Position numbers and translations under genes: made by a program. Source: Pseudomonadota bacterium (lineage in GTDB: Bacteria > Pseudomonadota > Gammaproteobacteria > Steroidobacterales > Steroidobacteraceae). From it: DNA of 64,000 bases. The stretch is from contig JAFEFN010000005.1 of assembly GCA_018240525.1 (NCBI GenBank), positions 62,001 to 126,000 of the forward strand. Reading direction: 5' to 3'. Of the stretch, positions 55,472 through 64,000 are shown piece by piece. Under the pieces are notes generated by a model. That model ran no database searches and had not been told where the DNA came from. It saw only the letters and a list, made by a program, of their open reading frames with translations. The first letter of the stretch is position 1; each line of letters opens with the position of its first letter.

Positions 55472-56221
55472 CTACCGGGCAGCCTGTTCGATGATGGCCG
55501 CAACCTCCGCCGGGTGCGAGATGTACACCGCGTGGCTGGCGGCGATCTCCGTGACCTTGGAACCCGAGCGCTTGTACATCGAGCGCTCCAGATCCGGGTT
55601 GATCGCCCGGTCGTGGGTCGCCACGATGGCGAAGCTAGGCTTGCTCTTCCAGGCCGGGGTTGCTGCCGGGGCGCCGGCCGACTTCACCGACAGGCCCACC
55701 TGCGACACCGCCATGAAGGCCGCCTGGGTCGCGGGCAGGTCCGCACAGAAGTCGCTGTGGAACGCAGCCTGGTCCAGGTACAGGAAGCCATCCGCGGACG
55801 GTTTCGGTGCTGCACCGGCGGGTGGCTTGCTGGCCGCAAGGGAGCCAAGGCTTTCGCCGGTGTCCGGCTGGAAGGCCGCGACGTATACCAGCGACTTCAC
55901 GTGCGTGTTGTTGCCCGCGGCGGTGATGATGATGCCGCCGTAACTGTGCCCCACCAGTACTACCGGACCACCCATAGCATCGATGGTGCGGTTGGTGTCC
56001 GCGACATCATCTTCCAGCGAGGTCTCCGGAGGCTGGGCCACGCTGACCGTGAATCCGTCGCGCTTGAGGATATCCGCAATCGGCCGCCAGCCCGAACCGT
56101 CGGCGAACGCACCGTGCACCAGCACGATGTTCTTCACCGAGGCGGCCGGTGGTGCGGCCGTGGCAACCGCCGCGAGCGTGGCTGCCACCCCTGCGGCAGC
56201 AAAAGAAAGGCATTTCTTCAT
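55472..56221 (-). CDS. Secreted alpha/beta hydrolase
   Basis: Using ATG 56221, the protein has 249 residues with an N-terminal signal peptide (cleavage near ATAAP). The alpha/beta hydrolase core has LVHGAFADGSGW, nucleophile Ser93 in GHSYGG, acid Asp in ATHDRAINPD and His in ASHAVYISHP. This is the HNL/esterase-like (MhpC/PF12697) type common as export-targeted esterases. The longer upstream frame is not conserved-looking. Substrate unknown. Confidence 0.85.
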   Translation of the reverse strand: MKKCLSFAAAGVAATLAAVATAAPPAASVKNIVLVHGAFADGSGWRPIADILKRDGFTVSVAQPPETSLEDDVADTNRTIDAMGGPVVLVGHSYGGIIITAAGNNTHVKSLVYVAAFQPDTGESLGSLAASKPPAGAAPKPSADGFLYLDQAAFHSDFCADLPATQAAFMAVSQVGLSVKSAGAPAATPAWKSKPSFAIVATHDRAINPDLERSMYKRSGSKVTEIAASHAVYISHPAEVAAIIEQAAR

Positions 56222-56588
56222 GTCAGGTCCCTTGATTGTTCGTTCGTGGATGGGAAAGCTGGAGCGAGGCCGCGACCACACAGGCAGCCGGCGCACCGCC
56301 GCGGGAATGTAGCACCTCCACGATGCGCGGAGCCTGCGCCACGACGCTCCATCATCGCGCGATCCGCGCGATGCAGGTGCGGTCCGGTGTCGCGCAGATG
56401 CAATCAATGATTGCGCCGCAGACTGCGTTGCAGGAAATGACGTCTCCGTGATGTGCATGAGAACCTGATGCGCTTTAAGTCGCAGCCGCAGACTCGCCGT
56501 GCGCGGAACGGCCGTCGCGCCACCGTCTGGCATCAGCTCCAGCGCGGTGCGTCAGCGAATACCCAGCGTCGACCGCATGAATCCGCGG
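56222..56588. other. Intergenic region without recognised features
   Basis: About 370 bases between the starts and ends of same-strand genes. Frames present are short, repeat-prone and lack ribosome-binding sites. It presumably holds the promoter of the alpha/beta hydrolase gene. Confidence 0.3.
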
Positions 56589-57164
56589 TCACTGCGGGAT
56601 TGCGAATCCGCGCTGCCGCGCGGCCGCCACGGAGTCAGCTCCGGAAACCGCCCGTGCGTGGTCCACGAGGCTGTCGGGCCCCGCGATGCAGCGAACCGGC
56701 GCTTCAATGGCGGGCGTCAGCACCGTGATCGGCCCGTGCGCCTGCGGCATTGGAATGAAAATCGGCACGTACCCTCCTCCGACCGGACGGGCGTACGCGG
56801 CGGCGCCCGGGGATGATCGCGCCGCACGGTCCGCTGCGAGTACCGGTTCGCCGATGTAGCGCAAGCGCACGAAGTAGGGTTGCTTCACCTGCGCACACAG
56901 CTGCGCCGCACGCGCCGCCCACGCCGCGCCGAGCAGTTCCATGGAATGCTCACGCGTACCGAAGAACCCCAGGTACCAGGAATCATCCGACAGCTTGATC
57001 TCCTGATAGCCGGAGGATCCGGAAATCGGTGCAAAGTTCGGAAGATCCGGCCTCTGGGCCTTTTCAGTCATGGTTTTCGGAGCCGGCGGGTTTGCCTCAG
57101 CGACCCCCAGAGCCGCCACCACTATCGCAAGACTCACTCCCCACCACCTCGTAGCAGCGCTCAT
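56589..57164 (-). CDS. Secreted protein of unknown function
   Basis: The 191-residue protein starts at ATG 57164, overlapping the upstream stop as ATGA. A signal peptide (WWGVSLAIVVAALGVAEA) precedes a mixed alpha/beta domain with GSSGYQEIKLSDDSWYLGFFG and a Gly/Pro-rich linker near 130. Three cysteines are present. No family is recognised. It is translationally coupled to the lipoprotein encoded upstream; the two may act together in the envelope. Confidence 0.65.
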   Translation of the reverse strand: MSAATRWWGVSLAIVVAALGVAEANPPAPKTMTEKAQRPDLPNFAPISGSSGYQEIKLSDDSWYLGFFGTREHSMELLGAAWAARAAQLCAQVKQPYFVRLRYIGEPVLAADRAARSSPGAAAYARPVGGGYVPIFIPMPQAHGPITVLTPAIEAPVRCIAGPDSLVDHARAVSGADSVAAARQRGFAIPQ

Positions 57165-57742
57165 GCGGCACCCGCCGTGCTGGCCTTGACCCACTCCCGC
57201 AACTTGTTAAGGACCGGGTATAGCGCCTCCTTGTCGAAGCTCCACCAGACCAGGCGGGTGTGATCGAGTTTCAACAGCACCTGGCCCGTGCCGCCGTCTT
57301 GCACGGACAGCGTCGTCAGGGTGTTGGCATCGCCATTGTTCGTGAAGCTGGCACTGACCACGAGCACGCGTGCCACTGTCTCCGAATAGTGCTTGATCGT
57401 CTGGGAGTCGAGCGGGTCCGCCGTGGAGAATTTCTGGTCCTGGGCCATTGCCCGGAACTCTTCGGTCGTGTAGACGTGCGTGATGCCGGCCTGAGCCAGC
57501 GCATCACGTATCATGAAAGAGAAGTTCGCGGGCCTGAAGCTGGACTCCGACAACAGCAGCACGGCGGGAAAGGACTTCGGATCGGTGGTCGTCACGAAGG
57601 TCTGCACGCCACCGGGATCGACGTTCGTGGAAGTGGGGTACAGCGCGGTCTTGGGGTCGACTTGGAGAGGCTGATAAGTCGTTGCGCATGCGTTGAGCAT
57701 GGCGACCGCGACCGCCGGGATCAGAAAGCGCCAATTGGCCAT
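57161..57742 (-). CDS. Lipoprotein of unknown function
   Basis: The 193-residue protein has lipobox LNAC and a predicted alpha/beta domain (FPAVLLLSESSFRPANFSFMIRDAL and VARVLVVSASFTNNGD) that may resemble nucleotide- or ligand-binding envelope lipoproteins. No catalytic motif is evident. It is the first gene of a two-gene operon with the secreted protein that overlaps it by 4 bases. Confidence 0.65.
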   Translation of the reverse strand: MANWRFLIPAVAVAMLNACATTYQPLQVDPKTALYPTSTNVDPGGVQTFVTTTDPKSFPAVLLLSESSFRPANFSFMIRDALAQAGITHVYTTEEFRAMAQDQKFSTADPLDSQTIKHYSETVARVLVVSASFTNNGDANTLTTLSVQDGGTGQVLLKLDHTRLVWWSFDKEALYPVLNKLREWVKASTAGAA

Positions 57743-57887
57743 ACACCCCCCGAGCTCATGCCCGAGCTATCCTAACAGTGCGCGGTTGTGGAGCAAGCTC
57801 CAGCCACGGATTCAAACATCGAGAATACGGCCAGGGCGTCACGCCGTGAGCGGTACGCCTTACCTAACCGACGAGTGGGGTATTGAA

Positions 57888-58727
57888 ATGCGCAAAGTAG
57901 CGATGGTGACGGGTGCGACACGGGGGATTGGCAAGGCCTGCGCGCTGAGCCTCGCCAAAGCCGGATATGACATCGCCGTTACCGGCCGCACGCTCCGCGA
58001 AGGCGATGGCAAGGTGCCCTCCGCCAGTGCCAAGGACCCGAGGGAACTCGCGGTCCCCGGCAGCATCGAAACCACGGTGACGGCAGTGCGCGCGCTCGGA
58101 CGCGAGGCACTGGGCCTGCAGCTGGATATCCTCTCACGTGCCTCGATCGACCAGGTGCTGGATCAGGTTCTGCAGCAGTGGGGCCGTGTCGACGTGCTCG
58201 TCAACAACGCGATCTACCAGGGGCCCGGGCTCATGTATCGCTTCACCGAGTTCACGCAGGAACAACTGGACGCCTGCCTTCTCGGCATTCTCGTCAACCA
58301 GGTCCATATCACGAGGCGCCTGTTGCCCGTGATGGTCCAGCAAGGCGGCGGCACGGTCGTCTGCATCGGCTCCGTGGCCGGTGTCGGACCGCCTCCAGTC
58401 CCACCGGCCAAGGGGGGCTGGGGCTTCCTGTATGGCGCGAGCAAGAGCGGGTTCCATCGCATGGCGGAGTACCTGCACCTGGAGCACAAGGATGATGGCA
58501 TCCGCTCCTTCCTGGTCGAGCCGCAGATGACGGTGACGGACACCATGGCCCGGGTATTCGGTGAGGGTGTTCGCTCACTCGTGGCTGCCGGTCGCGCCTT
58601 CACGCCCGAAATCACCGGCGAAGTAGTGGCCTGGCTGGTGAGCCATCCGGAGGCGGATGCCTATGCCGGGCGCCTCCTGAGCACGCCGACGTTCTTCAAG
58701 GACAACGGCATCACCCCGGGCGCCTAG
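57888..58727 (+). CDS. Short-chain dehydrogenase/reductase
   Basis: The 279-residue NAD(P)-dependent oxidoreductase has cofactor motif TGATRGIG, the NNAI motif and a catalytic Ser in IGSVAG with YGASK active site. The substrate loop (about 190-220) is longer than in classic 250-residue SDRs. The Arg in VTGRT suggests NADPH preference. It is monocistronic, and the substrate cannot be told. Confidence 0.9.
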   Translation: MRKVAMVTGATRGIGKACALSLAKAGYDIAVTGRTLREGDGKVPSASAKDPRELAVPGSIETTVTAVRALGREALGLQLDILSRASIDQVLDQVLQQWGRVDVLVNNAIYQGPGLMYRFTEFTQEQLDACLLGILVNQVHITRRLLPVMVQQGGGTVVCIGSVAGVGPPPVPPAKGGWGFLYGASKSGFHRMAEYLHLEHKDDGIRSFLVEPQMTVTDTMARVFGEGVRSLVAAGRAFTPEITGEVVAWLVSHPEADAYAGRLLSTPTFFKDNGITPGA

Positions 58728-58754
58728 TGCGTCCGGGCCGGTGTGCACGAACCG

Positions 58755-59540
58755 CTACTCAAAATAGATCGAGATCCCGATGCCGCCCTGCAGGTCGGGG
58801 GCATGCCTGCTCACACCCGCATCCAGTGAGGCGTCCAGCTGGATGTTCTTGCGGATCATCCACGCCAGCCCTCCGCCGGCGACGGTGGCGTCAGACTCGC
58901 CCTGGGCGTGGTCATAGCCGACTTCCACATAACCACTGAGATCCTGTGTCAGGGCCAGGTTGAAATTGGGCGACACCCGGTATCCGAGCCGCCCATCGGA
59001 GTAGTTCAGCGCCACGTAGAAGCCGAGCGAATAGGTGTCGTTGAGGTCGTAGCTCAGGGCGTTGGCGAGGTGGAACTGCTCGGTGCCCGCGGTCAACGCG
59101 CTCGCGCCCGTGGCAAAAGTCACCCCGGCGAGTGCGGCCCAGCCCAGGCGCTCCGAGCCGGTGGGCAATGCCACCTTCACCGAGAGGGTCAGGTCGCCCA
59201 CCCCGGTGGCGTGCCGGGATGCCCCGTTGTCGGTGCTCTCCTCATAGTTGAATACGGGTGCGGCGAGCTGCAGCTCCACATCGCCGCCCAGGCCGATGCG
59301 AAGATTGGCATCGAGCGGATAGCTGGTGCTGGAGCTCCCGCGGTCCGAGACATGGGAAAAATCCGGCACGCCCAGCTCGATCGCAAACGCGCCACGCGGG
59401 ATCACCGTCGTCGCTATGGAGATCCCCGGCCGGTCAAAGCCGGGATCATCGGCGAAGGCCGGCGCGGCCGCCACGCACAGCGCGAGGCCGGACGCGCCCC
59501 GGACAGCCTTTTTCACGGCGTCCTGCCATGAAGGGGACAC
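58755..59540 (-). CDS. Outer membrane beta-barrel protein, MetA-pathway/DUF3187-like
   Basis: The 261-residue protein (GTG 59540; ATG 59582 is an alternative) has a signal peptide ending near AFA. The remainder is beta-rich, with repeated alternating hydrophobic patterns such as LSYDLNDTYSLGFYVALNYS and a terminal aromatic (ISIYFE). This matches the phenol-degradation MetA-pathway family of putative outer membrane transporters. No substrate can be assigned. It is convergent with the SDR gene. Confidence 0.68.
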   Translation of the reverse strand: MSPSWQDAVKKAVRGASGLALCVAAAPAFADDPGFDRPGISIATTVIPRGAFAIELGVPDFSHVSDRGSSSTSYPLDANLRIGLGGDVELQLAAPVFNYEESTDNGASRHATGVGDLTLSVKVALPTGSERLGWAALAGVTFATGASALTAGTEQFHLANALSYDLNDTYSLGFYVALNYSDGRLGYRVSPNFNLALTQDLSGYVEVGYDHAQGESDATVAGGGLAWMIRKNIQLDASLDAGVSRHAPDLQGGIGISIYFE

Positions 59541-59656
59541 CACGTGAAAACGCCGACCCGGCCGCCGGTGAGCTGCCAACATCGGCCGCACCCTACACCA
59601 GATGAGGCAGGCCTCGCGATACCCGCCCTGCCCGCCCCGCCCGGCCGGCACCCTGA

Positions 59657-60742
59657 CTAGTAGGGCTTCTCGCCAGGCTGCAGGGTGAAGGGCGAGGACG
59701 GGGCATACACCCCGTTCACGGTGGTGCCGCCATTGTGGATCGCAGGGAACAGCGGCTGCATGGAGGCCGGGAAGATGAGCTTTGGCTTGGTCAGCTCGTT
59801 CAGCTGCGCCACCTCCGCGGGCTGCAGCCTCAGGTCCAGTGCCTGCAGGTTGTCCTCGAGCTGCTTGAGCGTGCGCGCGCCGATGATGGTGGAGGTGACC
59901 CCCGGCTGCACCTGCAGCCACGCGAGTGCCACGCGCGCCACCGTGGTGTCGTGGGCCCTGGCGATCTTTTCCAGCTCGTCGATCAGGACGAAGGTCTTCT
60001 CGTTCAGCAGGTGCCCCATGAAGGCGCCGCGGCCGCCATCCTGCGGCTGGGCGTTCTTGCGCGTGTACTTGCCGCTCAGCAACCCGCTCTTGAGCGGGGA
60101 CCAGGGGGTGACCCCGAGCCCGAGTTCCTGGGCCATGGGAATCAGCTCCTGCTCCACCGTGCGTTCCAGCAGCGAGTACTCGATCTGCAGCCCGATGAAG
60201 GCCGACCAGCCGCGGAAGCGGGCAATGACATTGGCCTCGGCGATCTTCCACGCGGGCGTGTCCGATACCCCCAAGTAGCGCACCTTGCCGCTGCGCACCA
60301 GGTCCTCGAGCGTCGCCATCGTCTCCTCGATCGGGGTATGCGCATCCCAGTTATGCAGCCAGTACAGGTCGATGTAGTCGGTCTGCAACCGGCGCAGGGA
60401 CTGCTCGCAGGCGGCGATGACCGACTTGCGCCCGGAACCGCCCCCGTTCGGGTCGCCCGGGTAGTTGTTGCCGCTGAACTTCGTGGCGATGACGAGGCGG
60501 TCGCGCCGCTCCTTGTGCCGCCCGATGTGGTCGCCGAGGATCTTCTCGGAGTGGCTCTTCGTGTAGAAATTCGCGGTGTCGATGAAGTTGCCGCCGAGCT
60601 CGATGTAGCGATCGATGATCTGCTCGGACTCCTTGACGTCGGTTCCCCAGCCCAGGTCTGTGCCAAAGGTCATGGCGCCCAGGCAGTACGGACTCACCCG
60701 CAGCCCCGAGCGTCCCAGCGTGACGTAATGATCAAGTGGCAT
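59657..60742 (-). CDS. Aldo/keto reductase
   Basis: ATG 60742 has a GAGGGAAG site, giving a 361-residue TIM-barrel NADPH-dependent reductase. The catalytic tetrad is Asp55, Tyr60, Lys88 and His130 (FIDTANFY, ATKFSG, WLHNWD). An IGARTLKQLEDNL segment binds the cofactor. The C-terminal extension PSSPFTLQPGEKPY is unusual and probably exported-protein-like in composition only. The group is close to YajO/Tas-type oxidoreductases. Monocistronic. Confidence 0.92.
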   Translation of the reverse strand: MPLDHYVTLGRSGLRVSPYCLGAMTFGTDLGWGTDVKESEQIIDRYIELGGNFIDTANFYTKSHSEKILGDHIGRHKERRDRLVIATKFSGNNYPGDPNGGGSGRKSVIAACEQSLRRLQTDYIDLYWLHNWDAHTPIEETMATLEDLVRSGKVRYLGVSDTPAWKIAEANVIARFRGWSAFIGLQIEYSLLERTVEQELIPMAQELGLGVTPWSPLKSGLLSGKYTRKNAQPQDGGRGAFMGHLLNEKTFVLIDELEKIARAHDTTVARVALAWLQVQPGVTSTIIGARTLKQLEDNLQALDLRLQPAEVAQLNELTKPKLIFPASMQPLFPAIHNGGTTVNGVYAPSSPFTLQPGEKPY

Positions 60743-61021
60743 GCATCTTCCCTCGAATGGTTGAAAGCGACGGGCCATGGACCGCGCGCTCGATCGAGTA
60801 TGCGTGGCGCTCGATGACATCCGCTAGAGGCACCAGAATGGGTAGGCGGCCGTCGCCCCCTCCCCCGCAACGTTCGCGCGCGTGGCCGGTGGTGACCCCC
60901 TGTTGTTTCCATCGGCTGCAGATCGACGTACATTCCCGGGCCCAACGGCCCAGCTCGCGTTGCCCGTCAGCGCGGGTCCGGCTCGAGACCGGGGCCCCGC
61001 TGACTCACCAGAAGGACTGGC

Positions 61022-61465
61022 ATGACACGACTCGACCGCGCCCTGCTTGAGAAGGGCGCGTACCCCCATCGGTGCACGATCGACACGCGCGTTTCGGACC
61101 TCGACCATCTCGGACACGTCAATAACGTGGCCGCCGGGGACCTCCTCCAGGAGGCGCGGTACCGCTTCCTGACGCAAGCGGGGTTCATGATCACTGCCGC
61201 GCAGCGGCCCCAGCTGGTGGTGGCGGCGGCCTTGATCGAGTACGCGGCCGATCTGTTCGCTTCAGAGCCCGTTCAGGTCTGGACGGGCATCCTTGCCGTC
61301 GGCCGCTCTTCCTTCCGCATGGGGCAGGTCGCCCGCCAGGGTGCGCGCACCGGCCTGTATGCCGAAATCGTCGAAGTGGCCCGGGACGGCACCGGAGCGA
61401 CGCCGATCCCCGACAGCTGGCGCGGCAAGCTGGAATCGCTTTTGATCGTCGTACCGTCGGCCTAA
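61022..61465 (+). CDS. Acyl-CoA thioesterase (hotdog fold)
   Basis: The 147-residue hotdog protein has the 4HBT/YbgC-type signature SDLDHLGHVNNVAAGDLLQEAR. The catalytic Asp and His in this segment match the family. It hydrolyses acyl-CoA thioesters; chain length is unknown. ATG 61022 has no strong ribosome-binding site, but the conserved motif confirms the frame. It precedes the ABC exporter by about 220 bases. Confidence 0.88.
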   Translation: MTRLDRALLEKGAYPHRCTIDTRVSDLDHLGHVNNVAAGDLLQEARYRFLTQAGFMITAAQRPQLVVAAALIEYAADLFASEPVQVWTGILAVGRSSFRMGQVARQGARTGLYAEIVEVARDGTGATPIPDSWRGKLESLLIVVPSA

Positions 61466-61681
61466 AGCCACAGCGAGCGCTGCGGTGGCGAATCCTTCGG
61501 AACGGTGATTGCCGGACCGCCAGATGGTAGCTTTGGTGAGCGGCTAGCCGCCGCAGCTGATCCTGAACTGCATGGATAAGGATTGCCTGGAGAGGATCCA
61601 GCGGACAGCCCGTCGATGGGCCTGCGCGCCCGGTTGGCCGGCAGGCGCCCTCGCGCACCGTGGCCGCGCGGTGAAGCACCC

Positions 61682-63499
61682 ATGAGCCCGCCCGCCCCTT
61701 CGGCCGGTGGGATGCCCCTGCTCAGGATCTACGGGCGCGTGCTCAGGCTCCTCGGTCCGGAGAAGTGGCTGGCCACCGCGTTGGCGGTGGCCAACGTCTC
61801 CCTGGCCGGAGTCTTCCTGCTGGAGCCGTGGCTGTTCGGTCGCGTGGTCGATGCGCTGGCGGCCAAGGTCTCGGGCGCCGCGTGGGGCTACATCGCCTGG
61901 TGGACCGGGGTCGGCTTCTTTGGCGTCGCTGCCAATGCCCTGGTGGCCCTGTACTCGGACCGCCTGGCGCACCGGCGACAGCTGGAGGCCATCGCCGATT
62001 TCTTCGAACACGCGCTCGCCCTGCCGCTGGCGTTCCACGACAAGCAGCACACCGGTCGCCTGCTGCGCACCCTGCACACCGGCAGCAGCAACCTCTTCTA
62101 CCTGTGGCTGGCCTTCTTCCGCAGCCACCTGAGCACCCTGATTGCGGTCCTGGTGATGATCCCGCTGGCGTTGCGGATCAACTGGAAGCTCGCGCTGGTC
62201 ATGATCCTGCTCATGGGCACCTTCGTGCTCTTCAACACCGTGGTGGTGCGGATCACGGGCAGCGCCCAGCGGCGCGTGGAACAGCTCAACCAGCTGATCT
62301 CCGAGCGCGCCGGCGACGTGTTCGGCAACGTGCTCGTGGTGCAGAGCTTCTCGCGCATCGTGAGCGAAGTCGCCGCACTGCGGCAGCTCGTCGGCAAGGT
62401 CCTGGCAGCGCAGTACCCGGTGCTGCGCGGCTGGGCCTGGGTCGCGGTCGCCAACCGTGCTGCGAGCACGCTGACCGTCATCGGCATCTTCGCCCTGGGT
62501 GTCCAGCTGCATGGCAAGGGGGAGATCAGCGTCGGTGAGATCGTCAGCTTCGTGGGCTTCGCGATGATGATGATCGGCCGCATGGAGCAGCTGGCCGGGT
62601 TCATCTCCGAGCTGTTCTTCCAGGGACCCGCCCTGTCCAACTTCTTCGACGTACTCGATGCGCGCGCCGCCACGCAGGATCTGCCCAACGCGCCCCCGCT
62701 GCGCGAGGTGCGCGGCGAGGTGGCCTTCGAGAACGTCACCTTCGGCTACGAGACCGGCACCCCGGTCATCAGGAACCTGAGCTTCCGCATACCGCCCGGC
62801 AGCACGGTCGCGATCGTCGGGCCCACCGGCGCCGGCAAGACCACGGCGCTCTCGCTCCTCTACCGCGCCTACGACCCGACCAGCGGCCGCATCACGATCG
62901 ACGGCACCGACATCCGCACGGTCAGCCTGAGTTCCCTGCGCGACCACATCGCGGTCGTGTTCCAGAATCCCGGCCTGCTCTACCGCACGATCGCGGAGAA
63001 CCTGCGCATCGGCAAGCCGGATGCCACCGATGCCGAACTCGAGGCGGCCGCCGTGGCAGCCGAGGCGCACCACTTCGTGCGCCTCAAGCCCGGTGGCTAC
63101 GGCGCGATGGTCTCGGAGGACGGCAAGTCCCTGTCCGGCGGCGAGCGGCAGCGGCTGTCCATTGCGCGGGCCATGCTCAAGGATGCCCCGATCCTCATCC
63201 TCGATGAGGCCACCAGTGCGCTCGACAACCTCACCGAGGCGCGCGTGCAGCGTGCCCTGTCGAACCTGGTGACCGGCCGCACGACCTTCGTCATCGCCCA
63301 CCGGCTCTCGACGGTGCGCTCGGCCGACATCATCCTGGTGCTCAAGGACGGCAGGCTGATCGAGCAGGGGCGCTATGAGGAACTGGTGCGCCTGGGCGGG
63401 GTGTTCGCCGAGCTGGAGTCGCAGGGCAGGTTCGTGGCGGATGCGAAGGAGCCCGCGCCCGCCGCGCCGAAGGTTGAACTGGCACTTGCGGCACATTAG
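61682..63499 (+). CDS. NdvA/ChvA-like ABC exporter
   Basis: The 605-residue fused membrane plus ATPase exporter has six helices in the first 320 residues. The nucleotide-binding domain follows with Walker A GPTGAGKTT, signature LSGGERQR and Walker B ILILDEATS. The N-terminal RIYGRVLRLLGPEKWLATALAVANVSL and EPWLFGRVVDALAAK resemble NdvA/ChvA, exporters of cyclic beta-1,2-glucan. The cognate glucan synthase is not in the window, so a different substrate is possible. ATG 61712 is an alternative start. Confidence 0.85.
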   Translation: MSPPAPSAGGMPLLRIYGRVLRLLGPEKWLATALAVANVSLAGVFLLEPWLFGRVVDALAAKVSGAAWGYIAWWTGVGFFGVAANALVALYSDRLAHRRQLEAIADFFEHALALPLAFHDKQHTGRLLRTLHTGSSNLFYLWLAFFRSHLSTLIAVLVMIPLALRINWKLALVMILLMGTFVLFNTVVVRITGSAQRRVEQLNQLISERAGDVFGNVLVVQSFSRIVSEVAALRQLVGKVLAAQYPVLRGWAWVAVANRAASTLTVIGIFALGVQLHGKGEISVGEIVSFVGFAMMMIGRMEQLAGFISELFFQGPALSNFFDVLDARAATQDLPNAPPLREVRGEVAFENVTFGYETGTPVIRNLSFRIPPGSTVAIVGPTGAGKTTALSLLYRAYDPTSGRITIDGTDIRTVSLSSLRDHIAVVFQNPGLLYRTIAENLRIGKPDATDAELEAAAVAAEAHHFVRLKPGGYGAMVSEDGKSLSGGERQRLSIARAMLKDAPILILDEATSALDNLTEARVQRALSNLVTGRTTFVIAHRLSTVRSADIILVLKDGRLIEQGRYEELVRLGGVFAELESQGRFVADAKEPAPAAPKVELALAAH

Positions 63500-63677
63500 G
63501 CCTGCGCCGCATGGGCCGCACGGCGGGCCCTCCCCGAACACCGACCTCGTTCCCGGGCGAGGGGCCCTGCGGGCGCGGCATGAACCCCGCGGCGACCGGC
63601 TTCCACCTACGGAACTCCGGCGGCGAAGTCCTCTCTAGTACGGGACCGTCCGGTGGCAGAAAGGGTGCGGGTTCCCA

Positions 63678-64000
63678 TGCGACGATGTGTGCGGATGATC
63701 GCCCTGTGCGGCATTCTCCTGCCCGTGCTCGCCCGGGGAGGAAGCCCGTGGCTCGAGGAACCCGGTGCCCAGGGCCGGCTCGCCGCGGGCGAGATCCTGG
63801 TGCGCGTGGACCCGGACGGCAAGCACGTGGCCGCCGCGGTCCGCATCCACGCCCCGGCCGAGGTGGTGTGGCGGGTGATCACCGACTGTGAGAACGCTCC
63901 GCGCTTCATGCCCGGCATGAAGGCCTGCCGCCGCCTCGCGGCAGCCCCGGATGGCTCCTGGGAGACCATCGAGCGCGAGTTCAAGTACTCCTGGCTGATG
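63678..64000 (+). CDS. Start of a secreted [11 protein letters not shown]-domain protein (cut by window end)
   Basis: The 107 visible codons start at ATG 63678. A hydrophobic leader (MIALCGILLPVLARGG) precedes a START-like beginning: AAVRIHAPAEVVWRVITDCENAPRFMPGMKACRRL is characteristic of the Bet v1/SRPBCC fold. The gene continues past the window. It probably binds a hydrophobic ligand in the envelope; the function is unknown. Confidence 0.68.

Noticed and set aside
63500..63677. Possible small gene after the ABC exporter
   Set aside because: The frame overlaps the start of the START-like gene and shows no ribosome-binding site or coding-like composition of its own.

Overview
The window is chromosomal DNA from a GC-rich, aerobic Gram-negative bacterium. 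A gammaproteobacterium is most likely, although no rRNA is present to fix the lineage. Evidence for this is a complete System I cytochrome c maturation operon (ccmA to ccmI), a tripartite RND pump, many lipoproteins with outer-membrane partners, and an aerobic thiamine pathway that uses the glycine oxidase ThiO instead of ThiH. No phage, transposase, integrase or CRISPR array was seen. One AT-richer, gene-poor patch near 52.3-52.8 kb stands out.

Layout. 0-10 kb: the tail of a probable ABC permease, a fatty acid desaturase, a convergent pair encoding an MttB-family methyltransferase and a PhnD-like protein without a signal peptide, an OmpA-like plus DUF4398-like lipoprotein pair, a phytanoyl-CoA-dioxygenase-type oxygenase, a LuxR-type response regulator behind a winged-helix/TPR regulator, a divergent mddA-like methyltransferase and tRNA-Leu(TAA). 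9.7-16.4 kb: ccmABCDEFGHI, almost every gene overlapping the next. 16.6-17.4 kb: a KGG-repeat stress protein and a small EamA transporter. 17.5-23.8 kb: TPP riboswitch followed by thiC-thiO-thiS-thiG-thiE-thiF(rhodanese)-thiD, a nearly complete thiamine phosphate operon. 23.9-30.4 kb: a large lipoprotein, an RNase II-like exonuclease, aquaporin Z, and an OprB-like porin divergent from an RcnR-type metal sensor. 30.4-40.5 kb: RND pump operon, OmpR-type regulator, stand-alone receiver and hybrid histidine kinase, and a lipoprotein.

40.8-64 kb: an MHS-type transporter, a TlpA-like thioredoxin, LigD without a phosphoesterase domain, and a minus-strand operon msrB-dipZ-msrA-M24 peptidase that looks like a periplasmic methionine sulfoxide repair system with its own electron supply. 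Then come a DUF4239-like membrane protein, an MFS transporter preceded by a possible 30-residue leader ORF, the AT-richer patch, a protein built of three cysteine-rich repeats, a class A beta-lactamase-like protein with an atypical omega loop, several single enzymes (GNAT, alpha/beta hydrolase, SDR, aldo/keto reductase, thioesterase), an NdvA/ChvA-like glucan exporter and the start of a START-like secreted protein.

The most unusual candidates are the MttB plus cytosolic PhnD-like pair, the MsrB-DipZ-MsrA repair operon, the triple cysteine-repeat protein with a defective lipobox, and the RcnR-like sensor apparently placed to control a porin. All functional statements come from reading motifs in the sequence; none was tested by database search.
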